Shown: piece by piece, positions 43,619 through 51,101 of the stretch
How the letters are laid out: every line of letters starts with the position of its first letter
How positions within the stretch are numbered: the stretch's first letter is position 1
Source of the DNA: JAWWPG01 sp963820035
GTDB taxonomy: Bacteria > Actinomycetota > Actinomycetes > Propionibacteriales > Nocardioidaceae
Direction: 5' to 3'
Assembly (NCBI GenBank): GCA_963820035.1
Contig: CAWFYK010000004.1
Span: forward strand, 310,001 to 374,000
Length of the DNA: 64,000 nt
Made by a program: the position numbers and the translations under genes
Notes under the pieces: generated by a model
What the model was told of the DNA's origin: nothing
Databases searched by the model: none
Seen by the model: only the letters and a program-made list of their open reading frames with translations

Positions 43619-44065
43619 TCAGCCGACAGGGGCGAATCGCTGCTGAAGCCCCGTCAAGGTGCTCGCTACCAGCCCACGGATCACCCGGTTCCGGATGAAA
43701 CCAGGGAGCGGTAGGTTGTGGTGAATCGTGAGCTCATAGGTGACCTCGGTCGATGACGGGCCAGTCGACTCCAGGGTGTAGCAGCCCTCCTGACCGGTCT
43801 GCAGCCGCCCCTTCACCATGGTCCAGCTCATCTGGTTGTCGGCGTGCTCGTAGGACAGGGTGTACTCGTCGGTGCCGACGGTGGCGGAGGCCTTGAACCG
43901 CGCCGTGGCCGGCAGCTGGTCCGGGTCGTCGTAGACCTCGAGCAGCTCGGCCTCGAGGATCTCCGGGATCCAGTCCGGTTGGCTCTCGACGTCGCGGATG
44001 GTGGCCAGTACGTCGTCGAAGGCCGCCGCCACCTCAACCGTCTGCGTCGCACTATCGGTGGGCAT
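43619..44065 (-). CDS. SRPBCC/START-like protein
   Basis: A 148-residue helix-grip protein of the polyketide cyclase/dehydrase-like SRPBCC superfamily: TVEVAAAFDDVLATIRDVES, PDWIPEILEAELLEVYD, YTLSYEHADNQMSWTMVKG, and a long C-terminal helix (FIRNRVIRGLVASTLTGLQQ). It binds a hydrophobic ligand, unidentified. AGGAG precedes ATG 44065. It follows the WS/DGAT gene by 37 bp in one operon, so a link to lipid metabolism is plausible. Confidence 0.85.
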   Translation of the reverse strand: MPTDSATQTVEVAAAFDDVLATIRDVESQPDWIPEILEAELLEVYDDPDQLPATARFKASATVGTDEYTLSYEHADNQMSWTMVKGRLQTGQEGCYTLESTGPSSTEVTYELTIHHNLPLPGFIRNRVIRGLVASTLTGLQQRFAPVG

Positions 44066-44102
44066 TTCTGCTCCTCTGCTCCGTGATCTCCGGTTCGCCT
44101 GC

Positions 44103-45503
44103 TCACAAAGCGTGGGCGAGGCGCATGATGTCGGCGAGCTCGTTGTCGAAGGCGTGCACCAGCTTGTCGGGGTCGGGGACGCGGTCGGCGTCGACCTTGA
44201 AGCCGACCCGCACAGTTCCGAGGTAGGTCGTGATGCACACCCCCAGCGTCTGGCGTCCGGAACCCGGCACCCAGCCGAGCACCGCGGTGACCTTTGCTCC
44301 CGCCAGGTAGCGTGGAGTTGTCGGTCCTGGAACGTTGGTCGTGACGCCGATGGCCTTGCTGGCAAAGAAGTCCACGAAGAAGCGCTCCAGCTCCGAGCCC
44401 GAGCGGCCGATCGCGCTGATGAGCCCGAATGTCAGCACGGCCTCGGGCGAGTTCTTGATGGCATCCATCCGGCGCTTCGTCTCGGCGAGGCGCGCCAACG
44501 GGGCCTTGACGCCTGAGGCGAGCGGACAAATGACCAACGCGAACTTGTTGCCGAGCTCGCGCGGCAGCGGTTGGTCCGCCGGCCGCACGTTGACCGGGAC
44601 CATCGTGCTCAGGTCGACGGCCGCGTCGCCGTGGTCGCTGAGATAGTCCCCGATGGCCCCTGCGACGGCGCTCATGACGACGTCGTTCAGGGTTGCACCG
44701 CACAGCCGCCCGGCGTGCTTGAGCTCGTTGAGCGGAGCAGGCTCGGACCACACGACACGCTTCTGTACGCCGGGCTCACCCCCGAGCACCGTGTCGGGGT
44801 TGTGACCGAGGACCAGCTTGTTGGCGACGTGCCCGCTCTTGCGGGCGAGAGTGAACGCGTCCACGACTCGCATCGGATTGATCAGGTGGGGAAGGTCCCC
44901 GATGAGATGTTGCACTCCGGACGCAACGTCGCGCACGGCGGAGCCCACGGCGAAGGCACCGCGGAGCGCATCGCCGACCAGGCCGGCCGGCTCGGCGTGG
45001 TAGACCTCCTCGTGGTGTCGCACGTCGCCCTCCGGCGTCACATCGGTCAACGAGAGGAAGACGCCCGCGAGCGCGATGCCATCGGCAAGCGCATGGTGGA
45101 TCCGGGCGTACACCACGGCTCCCGACCCGAAGCCGTCGATGAAGTGGATCTCCCAGAGCGGATGGGTTCGCGTGAACGGGATGTGCAGCTGCTGCTCGAT
45201 GTAGTGCTGGAGGGCTCCGTCGTCACCGGGTGCCTCGAGAACGGCGCGGTGGATATGCCGCTCGAGCACGAAGTCCGGGTCGTCCTCCCAGTGCGGGGTA
45301 CCGAGCGGCGTGTGGGCCGCCACCGGCCGCTGCAGGAAGACCGGGAACTCGTCCAGCAGGCGCGTCTGGATGACCCCGAGAAGTCGGTCCCAGTCGACAG
45401 CCGTGTCGAAGAACATCAGCATGTCGACGACCATCAGGTTGTTCGGTCGATCCATGTTGAGCCAGATCGTGTCCACCGGGCCGATCGGCCGTCGTCCGCT
45501 CAT
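44103..45503 (-). CDS. WS/DGAT-family O-acyltransferase
   Basis: A 466-residue wax ester synthase/acyl-CoA:diacylglycerol acyltransferase. The catalytic HHxxxDG motif is intact (ARIHHALADGIALAG), and the NxxVPGP-type motif (VTTNVPGPTTPRY) and PVNVRP loop are present. These enzymes make triacylglycerol or wax esters from acyl-CoA for storage inclusions. GGGAGGAGAGG supports ATG 45503; a longer frame to 45557 is not needed. The SRPBCC protein follows in the same operon. Confidence 0.93.
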   Translation of the reverse strand: MSGRRPIGPVDTIWLNMDRPNNLMVVDMLMFFDTAVDWDRLLGVIQTRLLDEFPVFLQRPVAAHTPLGTPHWEDDPDFVLERHIHRAVLEAPGDDGALQHYIEQQLHIPFTRTHPLWEIHFIDGFGSGAVVYARIHHALADGIALAGVFLSLTDVTPEGDVRHHEEVYHAEPAGLVGDALRGAFAVGSAVRDVASGVQHLIGDLPHLINPMRVVDAFTLARKSGHVANKLVLGHNPDTVLGGEPGVQKRVVWSEPAPLNELKHAGRLCGATLNDVVMSAVAGAIGDYLSDHGDAAVDLSTMVPVNVRPADQPLPRELGNKFALVICPLASGVKAPLARLAETKRRMDAIKNSPEAVLTFGLISAIGRSGSELERFFVDFFASKAIGVTTNVPGPTTPRYLAGAKVTAVLGWVPGSGRQTLGVCITTYLGTVRVGFKVDADRVPDPDKLVHAFDNELADIMRLAHAL

Positions 45504-45701
45504 GCCTCTCCTCCCTCCTCCCGCCCCCTCGACCGCGCGGCCGCGCGGCCGTGACATGTCTCAGGGTGCCCGGGGCGTCGCGAGCTCGGATAGAGGCGTT
45601 CGACCCATGGTTGTCCGGGCCGATCCGCCCTACCTGGGTCGAATGTTTTGTTGGACGCTCAATATTGAATCGCAACAATGCGCACTTGGAACGAGGACAC
45701 C

Positions 45702-46823
45702 GTGTCACGTCACCTCAACGTCACCGCCCGGGCCGACCTACGCAAGGGCGCCGGCGCCAACACGCACTTCTGCTTTGATCCCTCCGTCTACACCAAGCAT
45801 GACGTGCCGAACCACCACATCGTGACCTCGTTGGAAGGGCTCGGCGTCGGGATGATTCGCGAGCGGGCATGGCCGGGCGACACCGGACAGCGGACCGCGT
45901 TCGCGGACGTGTCTCGAGCCGGGATCGGTCTTTACCTCTTCGTCGGAACGGTCTCGTCGTCCAAGAAGGCGGTCGCCGCGGACGTGGAGGCGCTCGCCCG
46001 TGCCTCCTACGCGTCCAGCATCGTCGCGCTCTGCGGGCCTAACGAGCCTAACGCGGGCGGAGGCAACAACTGGCCGCGACGGGTGGTGGCGGTGCAGAAG
46101 GCGATCTACACCGAGGCACACAAGTACGCCGCCTTTCGCAAGACGGCGATCGTCGGCCCGGCTCTGATGCACAACAACACCAACATCGAGCGCGACTACC
46201 GTGCCCTGCGGGCCGCGGGTGTTGAGCGCTGGTGCGACGCCGGCGACTTCCACTACTACCCCGGCGCAGCGGGTCCGGTGAGGAACGCGGCCGAAGCCAA
46301 ACGAGCCCGGCTGGCCTACGGCAACCTCGCGTTGTGGCACAGCGAGACCGGTTGGACGGGTGCCGACACCGATCCCGCCACTGCCGGCCGGTTCACCGTC
46401 GAGGCGTTTCTCCGGAACCACCTGACGGGCATGGTCGGCACCATGGTCTACGAGCTCGCCGACGAGTCTCAGAATGTCGCCGGGCGGGAAGGCCTGTTCG
46501 GGATGATGACCCCGACCCGCCCCAAACCGGCCTATACCGAAGTCAAGTCACTCTTGGGCGTCCACGACGGCAAGCAGCCGGCGCAGGGCTGGCTCGTCAT
46601 TGGCTCGAGGGGGGGTGAGTCCGACACCGGCGTCGTGGTGACGAGCGAAGGTGGCTCGCGATGGACGATCTACCTGCTGCGGGAGAAGGACAGGTCCGTG
46701 ACCCTCGTGCTCCCCGCCTCACTCGCCATCGAACGGAGGTCCACCCAGTCGCTGCGCGGCGACAAGCACTACAACCTCGACCTCACCAAGTCGATGGAGA
46801 TCGTCAAGGTACGCGCGGCCTAG
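45702..46823 (+). CDS. Glycosidase-like TIM-barrel protein without signal peptide
   Basis: A 373-residue protein. GPNEPNAGGGNNW has an NEP acid/base signature of clan-A glycosidases, LALWHSETGWTG places a candidate nucleophile Glu on the expected strand, and a C-terminal beta-domain (DTGVVVTSEGGSRWTIYLLR, RSVTLVLPASLAI) follows. GAGGA at 45693-45697 favours the GTG at 45702; ATG 45678 is an alternative without a ribosome binding site. Neither start gives a signal peptide, odd for such an enzyme. A short AT-rich patch and the palindrome TCAATATTGA (45659-45668) lie just upstream. Confidence 0.7.
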   Translation: MSRHLNVTARADLRKGAGANTHFCFDPSVYTKHDVPNHHIVTSLEGLGVGMIRERAWPGDTGQRTAFADVSRAGIGLYLFVGTVSSSKKAVAADVEALARASYASSIVALCGPNEPNAGGGNNWPRRVVAVQKAIYTEAHKYAAFRKTAIVGPALMHNNTNIERDYRALRAAGVERWCDAGDFHYYPGAAGPVRNAAEAKRARLAYGNLALWHSETGWTGADTDPATAGRFTVEAFLRNHLTGMVGTMVYELADESQNVAGREGLFGMMTPTRPKPAYTEVKSLLGVHDGKQPAQGWLVIGSRGGESDTGVVVTSEGGSRWTIYLLREKDRSVTLVLPASLAIERRSTQSLRGDKHYNLDLTKSMEIVKVRAA

Positions 46824-46921
46824 CCGTCACGCGGTGAGGCGGTCGGGCGGGCACCAGTGATGCGGGAGGCCGTGCTCAGCCGACGGACTCACGCGCCCCT
46901 GCCCCAGGCGGGGGCCCGGGC

Positions 46922-47860
46922 TCAGGTGACTGACGCGAACCCGGCGCCGGTCCGCGGCGCGAGCTCCTGGTGGCGGGAGGGGTCGTCATGGACGACCACC
47001 GCCGGGCACGTCGCATGCGCCAGCACGCCCCGCGCTGTCCAGCCCAGGTCCAGTCCCGGAACCCCGCCGAGTCCGCGAGCGCCGACGACCACGATCGAGG
47101 CGCCCTGGGAACGACGGACCAACGCCTCCGCCGGGGAGCTGGACCGCTCGAAGGCACGCTCGACCGCCACGTCGGGGAACCGCTCCGACCAACCCGCCAG
47201 ATCTTCGGCAAGCGCCAATCGCACCCGAGCGAGCCAGTCGGTCGCGTGTCGTTCCACGTCGTAGTGATCCGGGTACCACCTGCTCGGAACGTCCCAGGCC
47301 CGCACAGCTGTGAGGCTTGCACCTCGGCGGGAGGCCGCACCGAACGCGTAGGCGAGGGCGGCGCGGCCGTTGGCGGAGCCGTCAACGCCGACCACGACCC
47401 GGTCGACGGTCTGGGTGCCGGGCCAGCTGACCGGCACGGAGACGACGGGGCAGCGCGACCGCGCAGTGACGGTTGTTGTCGTCGACCCGCTGAGCAGCCT
47501 GCCGAGCCCATGCAGCGCTCGACGACCGACGACGACCAGAGTCGCGGTCGTTGACGCCTCGACCAGGGCTGCCGCCGGGGACGAAGCAACGAGCAGGTGC
47601 TCGACCTTGACTTCTGGGGCTACGGCCTGAAGCCGGCGCTGGGCTGCTCGCAGGGCGTTCACCCCGTTCTCGCGCATGCCCTCGACCCCATAGAGCGGAA
47701 GCATCGGGTTCAAGCCCGCGGTGACGTGGTAAGCGTGGATGAGTCGCACCTCATGTCCACTCGCGTGGGCTTCCTTGGCGGCGAACTCGACGGCCCGAAG
47801 ACCGTCCGGGCTGCCGTCAACCCCCACGGCGATGGGTCGGTAGTCGTTGTCGAACGTCAT
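46922..47860 (-). CDS. Universal stress protein with two Usp domains
   Basis: A 312-residue protein of two tandem UspA domains (~1-145 and ~150-300). Each has the opening VGVDGS and an ATP-binding-type tail: VVGRRALHGLGRLLSGSTTT in the first, VVGARGLGGVPGLDLGWTAR in the second, where the G-2x-G-9x-G(S/T) motif is less complete. In mycobacteria such tandem Usps belong to the DevR/DosR dormancy regulon, and a DevR-like box lies 84 bp upstream. It is divergent from the DUF4389 gene. Confidence 0.92.
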   Translation of the reverse strand: MTFDNDYRPIAVGVDGSPDGLRAVEFAAKEAHASGHEVRLIHAYHVTAGLNPMLPLYGVEGMRENGVNALRAAQRRLQAVAPEVKVEHLLVASSPAAALVEASTTATLVVVGRRALHGLGRLLSGSTTTTVTARSRCPVVSVPVSWPGTQTVDRVVVGVDGSANGRAALAYAFGAASRRGASLTAVRAWDVPSRWYPDHYDVERHATDWLARVRLALAEDLAGWSERFPDVAVERAFERSSSPAEALVRRSQGASIVVVGARGLGGVPGLDLGWTARGVLAHATCPAVVVHDDPSRHQELAPRTGAGFASVT

Positions 47861-47943
47861 GGTCGAGTCACCTCCGGATGGTGTCCAGCCCAGCCTTGCG
47901 GAAGGGTCCTTCCGGCGGCAGAGGATGTCGACCCAGACGACCA

Positions 47944-47957
47944 GGGCCCTTGGTCCC
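47944..47957. promoter_or_regulatory. DevR/DosR-like box between Usp and DUF4389 genes
   Basis: GGGCC-CTTG-GTCCC, flanked by CCAA on the right, fits the TTSGGGAC-N4-GTCCCSAA consensus at most positions. It lies between two divergent genes and could serve both. Related sites occur before arcA and cydA. Confidence 0.5.
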
Positions 47958-48050
47958 CAAGGTTTCGGCCCGTCGCCGCGACCCAGGACGCGTCGAGACA
48001 GGGGCCTTCCGACCCTGAACGCAGCCTGCGTTACCTGCGAGCGTGGGGAT

Positions 48051-48758
48051 ATGGCACTCCATACTGATGCAGACCCGCCCTCCTATCCGCTCCGGTTGAA
48101 CGGCACCCTCGACGATCGGCTGAGCCGATGGCTCTGGCTGGTCAAATGGCTGCTGGCGATTCCGCACTTCATCGTGCTGTTCTTCCTCTGGATCGCGTTC
48201 TTCCTGACCACGATCGTCGTCTTCTTCGCGATCCTCTTCACCGGCAGGTATCCACGGTCGATCTTCGAGTTCAACGTCGGCGTGCTGCGCTGGTCATGGC
48301 GGGTGAACTTCTACGCCTATGCAGCACTGGGGACGGACCGCTACCCGCCCTTCTCGCTCAGCGAAGTGGCGGACTACCCGGCACACCTCGAGGTGGACTA
48401 CCCGGAGAAGCTCTCGCGGGGACTCGTGCTCGTCAAGTGGTGGCTGCTGGCCATCCCGCAGTACATCGTCGTCGGGCTCTTCGTCAACGGAGGCATCTGG
48501 GCCGCCGACCACGCGCACGGCGGAAGCACCGCCTACACGGGCGGTGGGCTCATCGGCGTCCTGGTCTTCTTCGCTGCCGTGGTGCTGCTCTTCCGCGGCT
48601 ACTACCCGAGGACGATCTTCGACCTGGTGCTCGGCCTGAACCGCTGGGCCTTCCGGGTGACCGCCTACAGCACGTTGATGACCGACGACTACCCCCCGTT
48701 CCGGCTGGACCAGGGTGGGGCTGACCCGGTGACTGCTTCGGTGACGCAGCCGAGCTGA
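48051..48758 (+). CDS. DUF4389-domain membrane protein
   Basis: A 235-residue protein with two similar halves, each with paired membrane helices and a YPxxIF signature: WLWLVKWLLAIPHFIVLFFL with GRYPRSIFEFNVGVLRWSWR, and VKWWLLAIPQYIVVGLFV with GYYPRTIFDLVLGLNRWAFR. This is the internally duplicated DUF4389 family, whose function is unknown. A second, weaker GGGNC-type site lies near 48000 just ahead of the gene. It is convergent with the flavodoxin-like gene. Confidence 0.85.
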   Translation: MALHTDADPPSYPLRLNGTLDDRLSRWLWLVKWLLAIPHFIVLFFLWIAFFLTTIVVFFAILFTGRYPRSIFEFNVGVLRWSWRVNFYAYAALGTDRYPPFSLSEVADYPAHLEVDYPEKLSRGLVLVKWWLLAIPQYIVVGLFVNGGIWAADHAHGGSTAYTGGGLIGVLVFFAAVVLLFRGYYPRTIFDLVLGLNRWAFRVTAYSTLMTDDYPPFRLDQGGADPVTASVTQPS

Positions 48759-48794
48759 CGCGACCGAGCGACCTCACGAGCCGAGCCCGTACGG

Positions 48795-48824
48795 CGGGCG
48801 GTGCGCAAGCGGCTGCTCCGCCCG
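48795..48824. terminator. Hairpin between convergent genes
   Basis: CGGGCGG (48795-48801) pairs with CCGCCCG (48818-48824) over a 16-base loop, placed between the ends of the DUF4389 and flavodoxin-like genes; a bidirectional terminator is likely, though no T-run follows. Confidence 0.4.
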
Positions 48825-48839
48825 TACCGGTGTCGACTG

Positions 48840-49379
48840 TCAGGCGGGCAGCGTCAGGCTGCCCTGGCGCCGCAGCTCATGGCCGATCTGCGAGCCCCAT
48901 CCGCGGGCCCGGTCCTCTTCGACGGGCGAGAGGGGGTCGTGCGAGCCCCAGACCAGGAACGTCTCCGGCGGCAGGATCACCGCACATCCGAGTGCCCGCA
49001 GTCGCCGCACCGCCGCCCGCGACGCGGAACCGGGGGCATTGCCTGGCGCCGGGCCCGCGGGGACATGTGTGTCGAACGCGACCGCCGGCAACCCCGGTGA
49101 CAGACCGGTGACCGCCGTCAGCCAGCCACGAAGGTCACCGTGCGAAGAACGAGCGGCCCCGCGCGGGACTGCCTGCATCCGGCGCCCGGGGTCGATCGCA
49201 CCGGGCGCACGGGACGAGGCGCCGACGACGAGCAGGGTGACGCCGGCCGGCAGCTCGGTCGGCGCATCCTGAACCGATCTGACCGCAACCGCGAGCGTAT
49301 GGCTCAGGCCGCCCGCCACGTTGTCCGCGACCGTGCGCGTGGTCCCGTAGGGCGAGTCCACCACAACCAGCGCAGTCAT
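48840..49379 (-). CDS. Flavodoxin-like protein
   Basis: A 179-residue flavodoxin-fold protein. The phosphate-binding loop is DSPYGTTRTVADNVA, and ELPAGVTLLVVGASSRAP and the GLPAVAFDTHV strand follow the fold. The substitution of Ser/Tyr in the loop and the Arg-rich C-terminus differ from electron-carrier flavodoxins; proteins of this kind occur in hypoxia-related actinobacterial gene sets. It follows arcA by 46 bp on the same strand, so it is likely the last gene of that operon. Confidence 0.82.
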   Translation of the reverse strand: MTALVVVDSPYGTTRTVADNVAGGLSHTLAVAVRSVQDAPTELPAGVTLLVVGASSRAPGAIDPGRRMQAVPRGAARSSHGDLRGWLTAVTGLSPGLPAVAFDTHVPAGPAPGNAPGSASRAAVRRLRALGCAVILPPETFLVWGSHDPLSPVEEDRARGWGSQIGHELRRQGSLTLPA

Positions 49380-49425
49380 GGCTGCCTCCGCGCCTGGTGG
49401 CTCGGCGGTCCACCCGACATGGCAG

Positions 49426-50655
49426 TCACGCGACCGTCGGGTCGCGCAGGATCGGGCATGTCATGCAGCGCGGACCACCTCGGCCACGGCCGAGCTCGGA
49501 TCCGACAACGGGGAGGACCTCGATGCCCTCGTCCGCCAGATACGCATTCGTGGTCGTGTTGCGTTCATATCCCATGACCACACCTGGCGACAGGGCGAGG
49601 AAGTTGTTCCCGTCGTTCCATTGTTCGCGCTGGGCGCTCATCTGGTCCGTCGGGGCTCGCAGCACGCGCACCTTGTCGACGCCGAGCGCTGCTGCGACAA
49701 CGGGGAAGAGGTCCTTGTTCTCCTCGACCTTGTAGTCTCCCGCCGAGCCGCGTGGCGTCATCGTGAAGGACCGCAGGGCGCTCGGCAGGTAAGGGTAGAC
49801 GCAGAAGGCATCGGTGTCGACCATCGTCATCACCGTGTCCAGGTGCATGAACGCCCGGGCGTTAGGTAGGTCGACGACGATCACCTTGGCTGCCAGGTCG
49901 AGTTTGAACAACCGCCGGGTCAGGTATTCGACACCTTGGGGGGTGGTGCGCTCCCCCATCCCGATCATCACGGCCCGGTTGCCGATCACTGTGATGTCGC
50001 CGCCCTCGACCGTCGCGGGTTCGTGGGACAGCGAGTCGTTGCCGTAGAGGAACGTGACGTCGGCGTCGCGGAACATCGGATGGAAGTTGTAGATCACCCG
50101 CGAGTTGATGGTCTCCCGTTTGCGCGCCCGCTTCGACATCGGGTTGATCGAGACGGCGGAGTAGATCCAGGCCGCGTTGTCCCTCTGGAACAGGTGGTTC
50201 GGCAGCGGCTTGAGCAGGAAGTCTCCGTCGTCGAGATACTCCATCAGGAGGCTCGACGTGTGCAGCAGGGGCTTGACCTCGCGCTTGAGGATCCCGCCGA
50301 TGAGCATCTCCGACAGCTCGGGCGCTGCCGTCCCGCCGATCAGCAGGTCGAGCGGAGCGTCGAGCGCGGGACCGAACCGGGTGGCCGTCGTCAAGTCCTG
50401 CTGCAGGAACTCACGGGCGCCGGGTTGGTCGAGTGCTTCCGCCAGCAGTGCCCCGAACTCGTGGACGACCACGTCGCGAGACACCATCTGGGCCACGAAC
50501 GCGTCGTGCTCCTCACGTGCGCGCTCTGCCCACATGACGTCGTCGAACAGCAGGTCGTCCTTGTTCCCGGGCGTGAGGCGGGTCAGCTCAGTCCCGGGTC
50601 GCCGTACGACGACCTCTCGAAGCCTGCCAACCTCGGAGTCGACGTGGAAGGTCAT
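49426..50655 (-). CDS. arcA: Arginine deiminase
   Basis: A 409-residue guanidino-modifying enzyme hydrolysing arginine to citrulline and ammonium. Conserved elements are present: LFDDVMWAERAREEHDAF, HLFQRDNAAWI, the catalytic Glu/His in VEGGDITVIG and FMHLDTVMTMVD, and the nucleophilic Cys397 in GGPRCMTCP. arcB and arcC are not adjacent, so full ATP-yielding deiminase fermentation is not shown here. Its start overlaps the stop of a broken upstream gene (ATGA). Two DevR-like boxes lie upstream of that gene. Confidence 0.96.
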   Translation of the reverse strand: MTFHVDSEVGRLREVVVRRPGTELTRLTPGNKDDLLFDDVMWAERAREEHDAFVAQMVSRDVVVHEFGALLAEALDQPGAREFLQQDLTTATRFGPALDAPLDLLIGGTAAPELSEMLIGGILKREVKPLLHTSSLLMEYLDDGDFLLKPLPNHLFQRDNAAWIYSAVSINPMSKRARKRETINSRVIYNFHPMFRDADVTFLYGNDSLSHEPATVEGGDITVIGNRAVMIGMGERTTPQGVEYLTRRLFKLDLAAKVIVVDLPNARAFMHLDTVMTMVDTDAFCVYPYLPSALRSFTMTPRGSAGDYKVEENKDLFPVVAAALGVDKVRVLRAPTDQMSAQREQWNDGNNFLALSPGVVMGYERNTTTNAYLADEGIEVLPVVGSELGRGRGGPRCMTCPILRDPTVA

Positions 50656-50929
50656 CGCTGGTGTCCTCTCGCAGGGTGGTCAGTGGTACGCCGGAACGGG
50701 TGCGGCTCGGTCATGTGCTTGTGCTTCGTGGCACGCACCTGGATCGCGAGGGCCAAGACGCCGGCGGTCATCAGGAAGGGTCCCCAGACGACCTACCAGC
50801 TGTCGCCGGGGTTGCGGGAGTAGTGGATGAACGCCAGTGAGAACACCAAGGCGACGACCGCCACAAGCCACACTTGTGTGACACAGCCGGCAGCGCCGCA
50901 GTGGGCTGCACGACCGCGAGCCTCGACAT
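50652..50929 (-). pseudogene. Broken small membrane protein leading the arcA operon
   Basis: AAGGGAGG precedes an ATG at 50929 (MSRLAVVQPTAALPAV), but the hydrophobic part VWLVAVVALVFSLAFIHYSR is in another frame, and that frame is cut by TAG at 50793-50795 after NPGDSW. Reading on gives VVWGPFLMTAGVLALAIQVR and a polar tail whose TGA overlaps the arcA ATG. An intact gene would encode a ~90-residue, two-helix protein; here one frameshift and one nonsense codon break it. Sequence error at the frameshift cannot be excluded. Confidence 0.6.
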
Positions 50930-50997
50930 GGTTCCTCCCTTGTCCGCAGAGCGAGGGGCTCCAAGACGAGCCTCTGCCGCAACGGCCGGCAGCCTTA

Positions 50998-51033
50998 GAG
51001 GACAAGGTCCCGAGCGCCTGAGGACAAGTGCCC
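50998..51033. promoter_or_regulatory. Pair of DevR-like boxes upstream of the arcA operon
   Basis: On the minus strand GGGACCTTGTCCTC (51011-50998) and GGGCACTTGTCCTC (51033-51020) differ at two positions and start exactly 22 bp apart, two helical turns. They lie 69-104 bp before the first start of the arcA operon. The first keeps the GGGAC half of the dormancy-box consensus. Confidence 0.5.
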
Positions 51034-51101
51034 TAAGCCGCCGGCTACACCGTGGCCGCCTGCGTGCGCGGGTCTTTCGAGATAGCGCAGAGCTTGCGTT
51101 G

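Noticed and set aside
50680..50982. Alternative 100-codon frame over the arcA leader gene
   Set aside because: Its peptide is Arg/Cys-rich with no features, while the other frame has clear membrane helices and ends on the arcA start.
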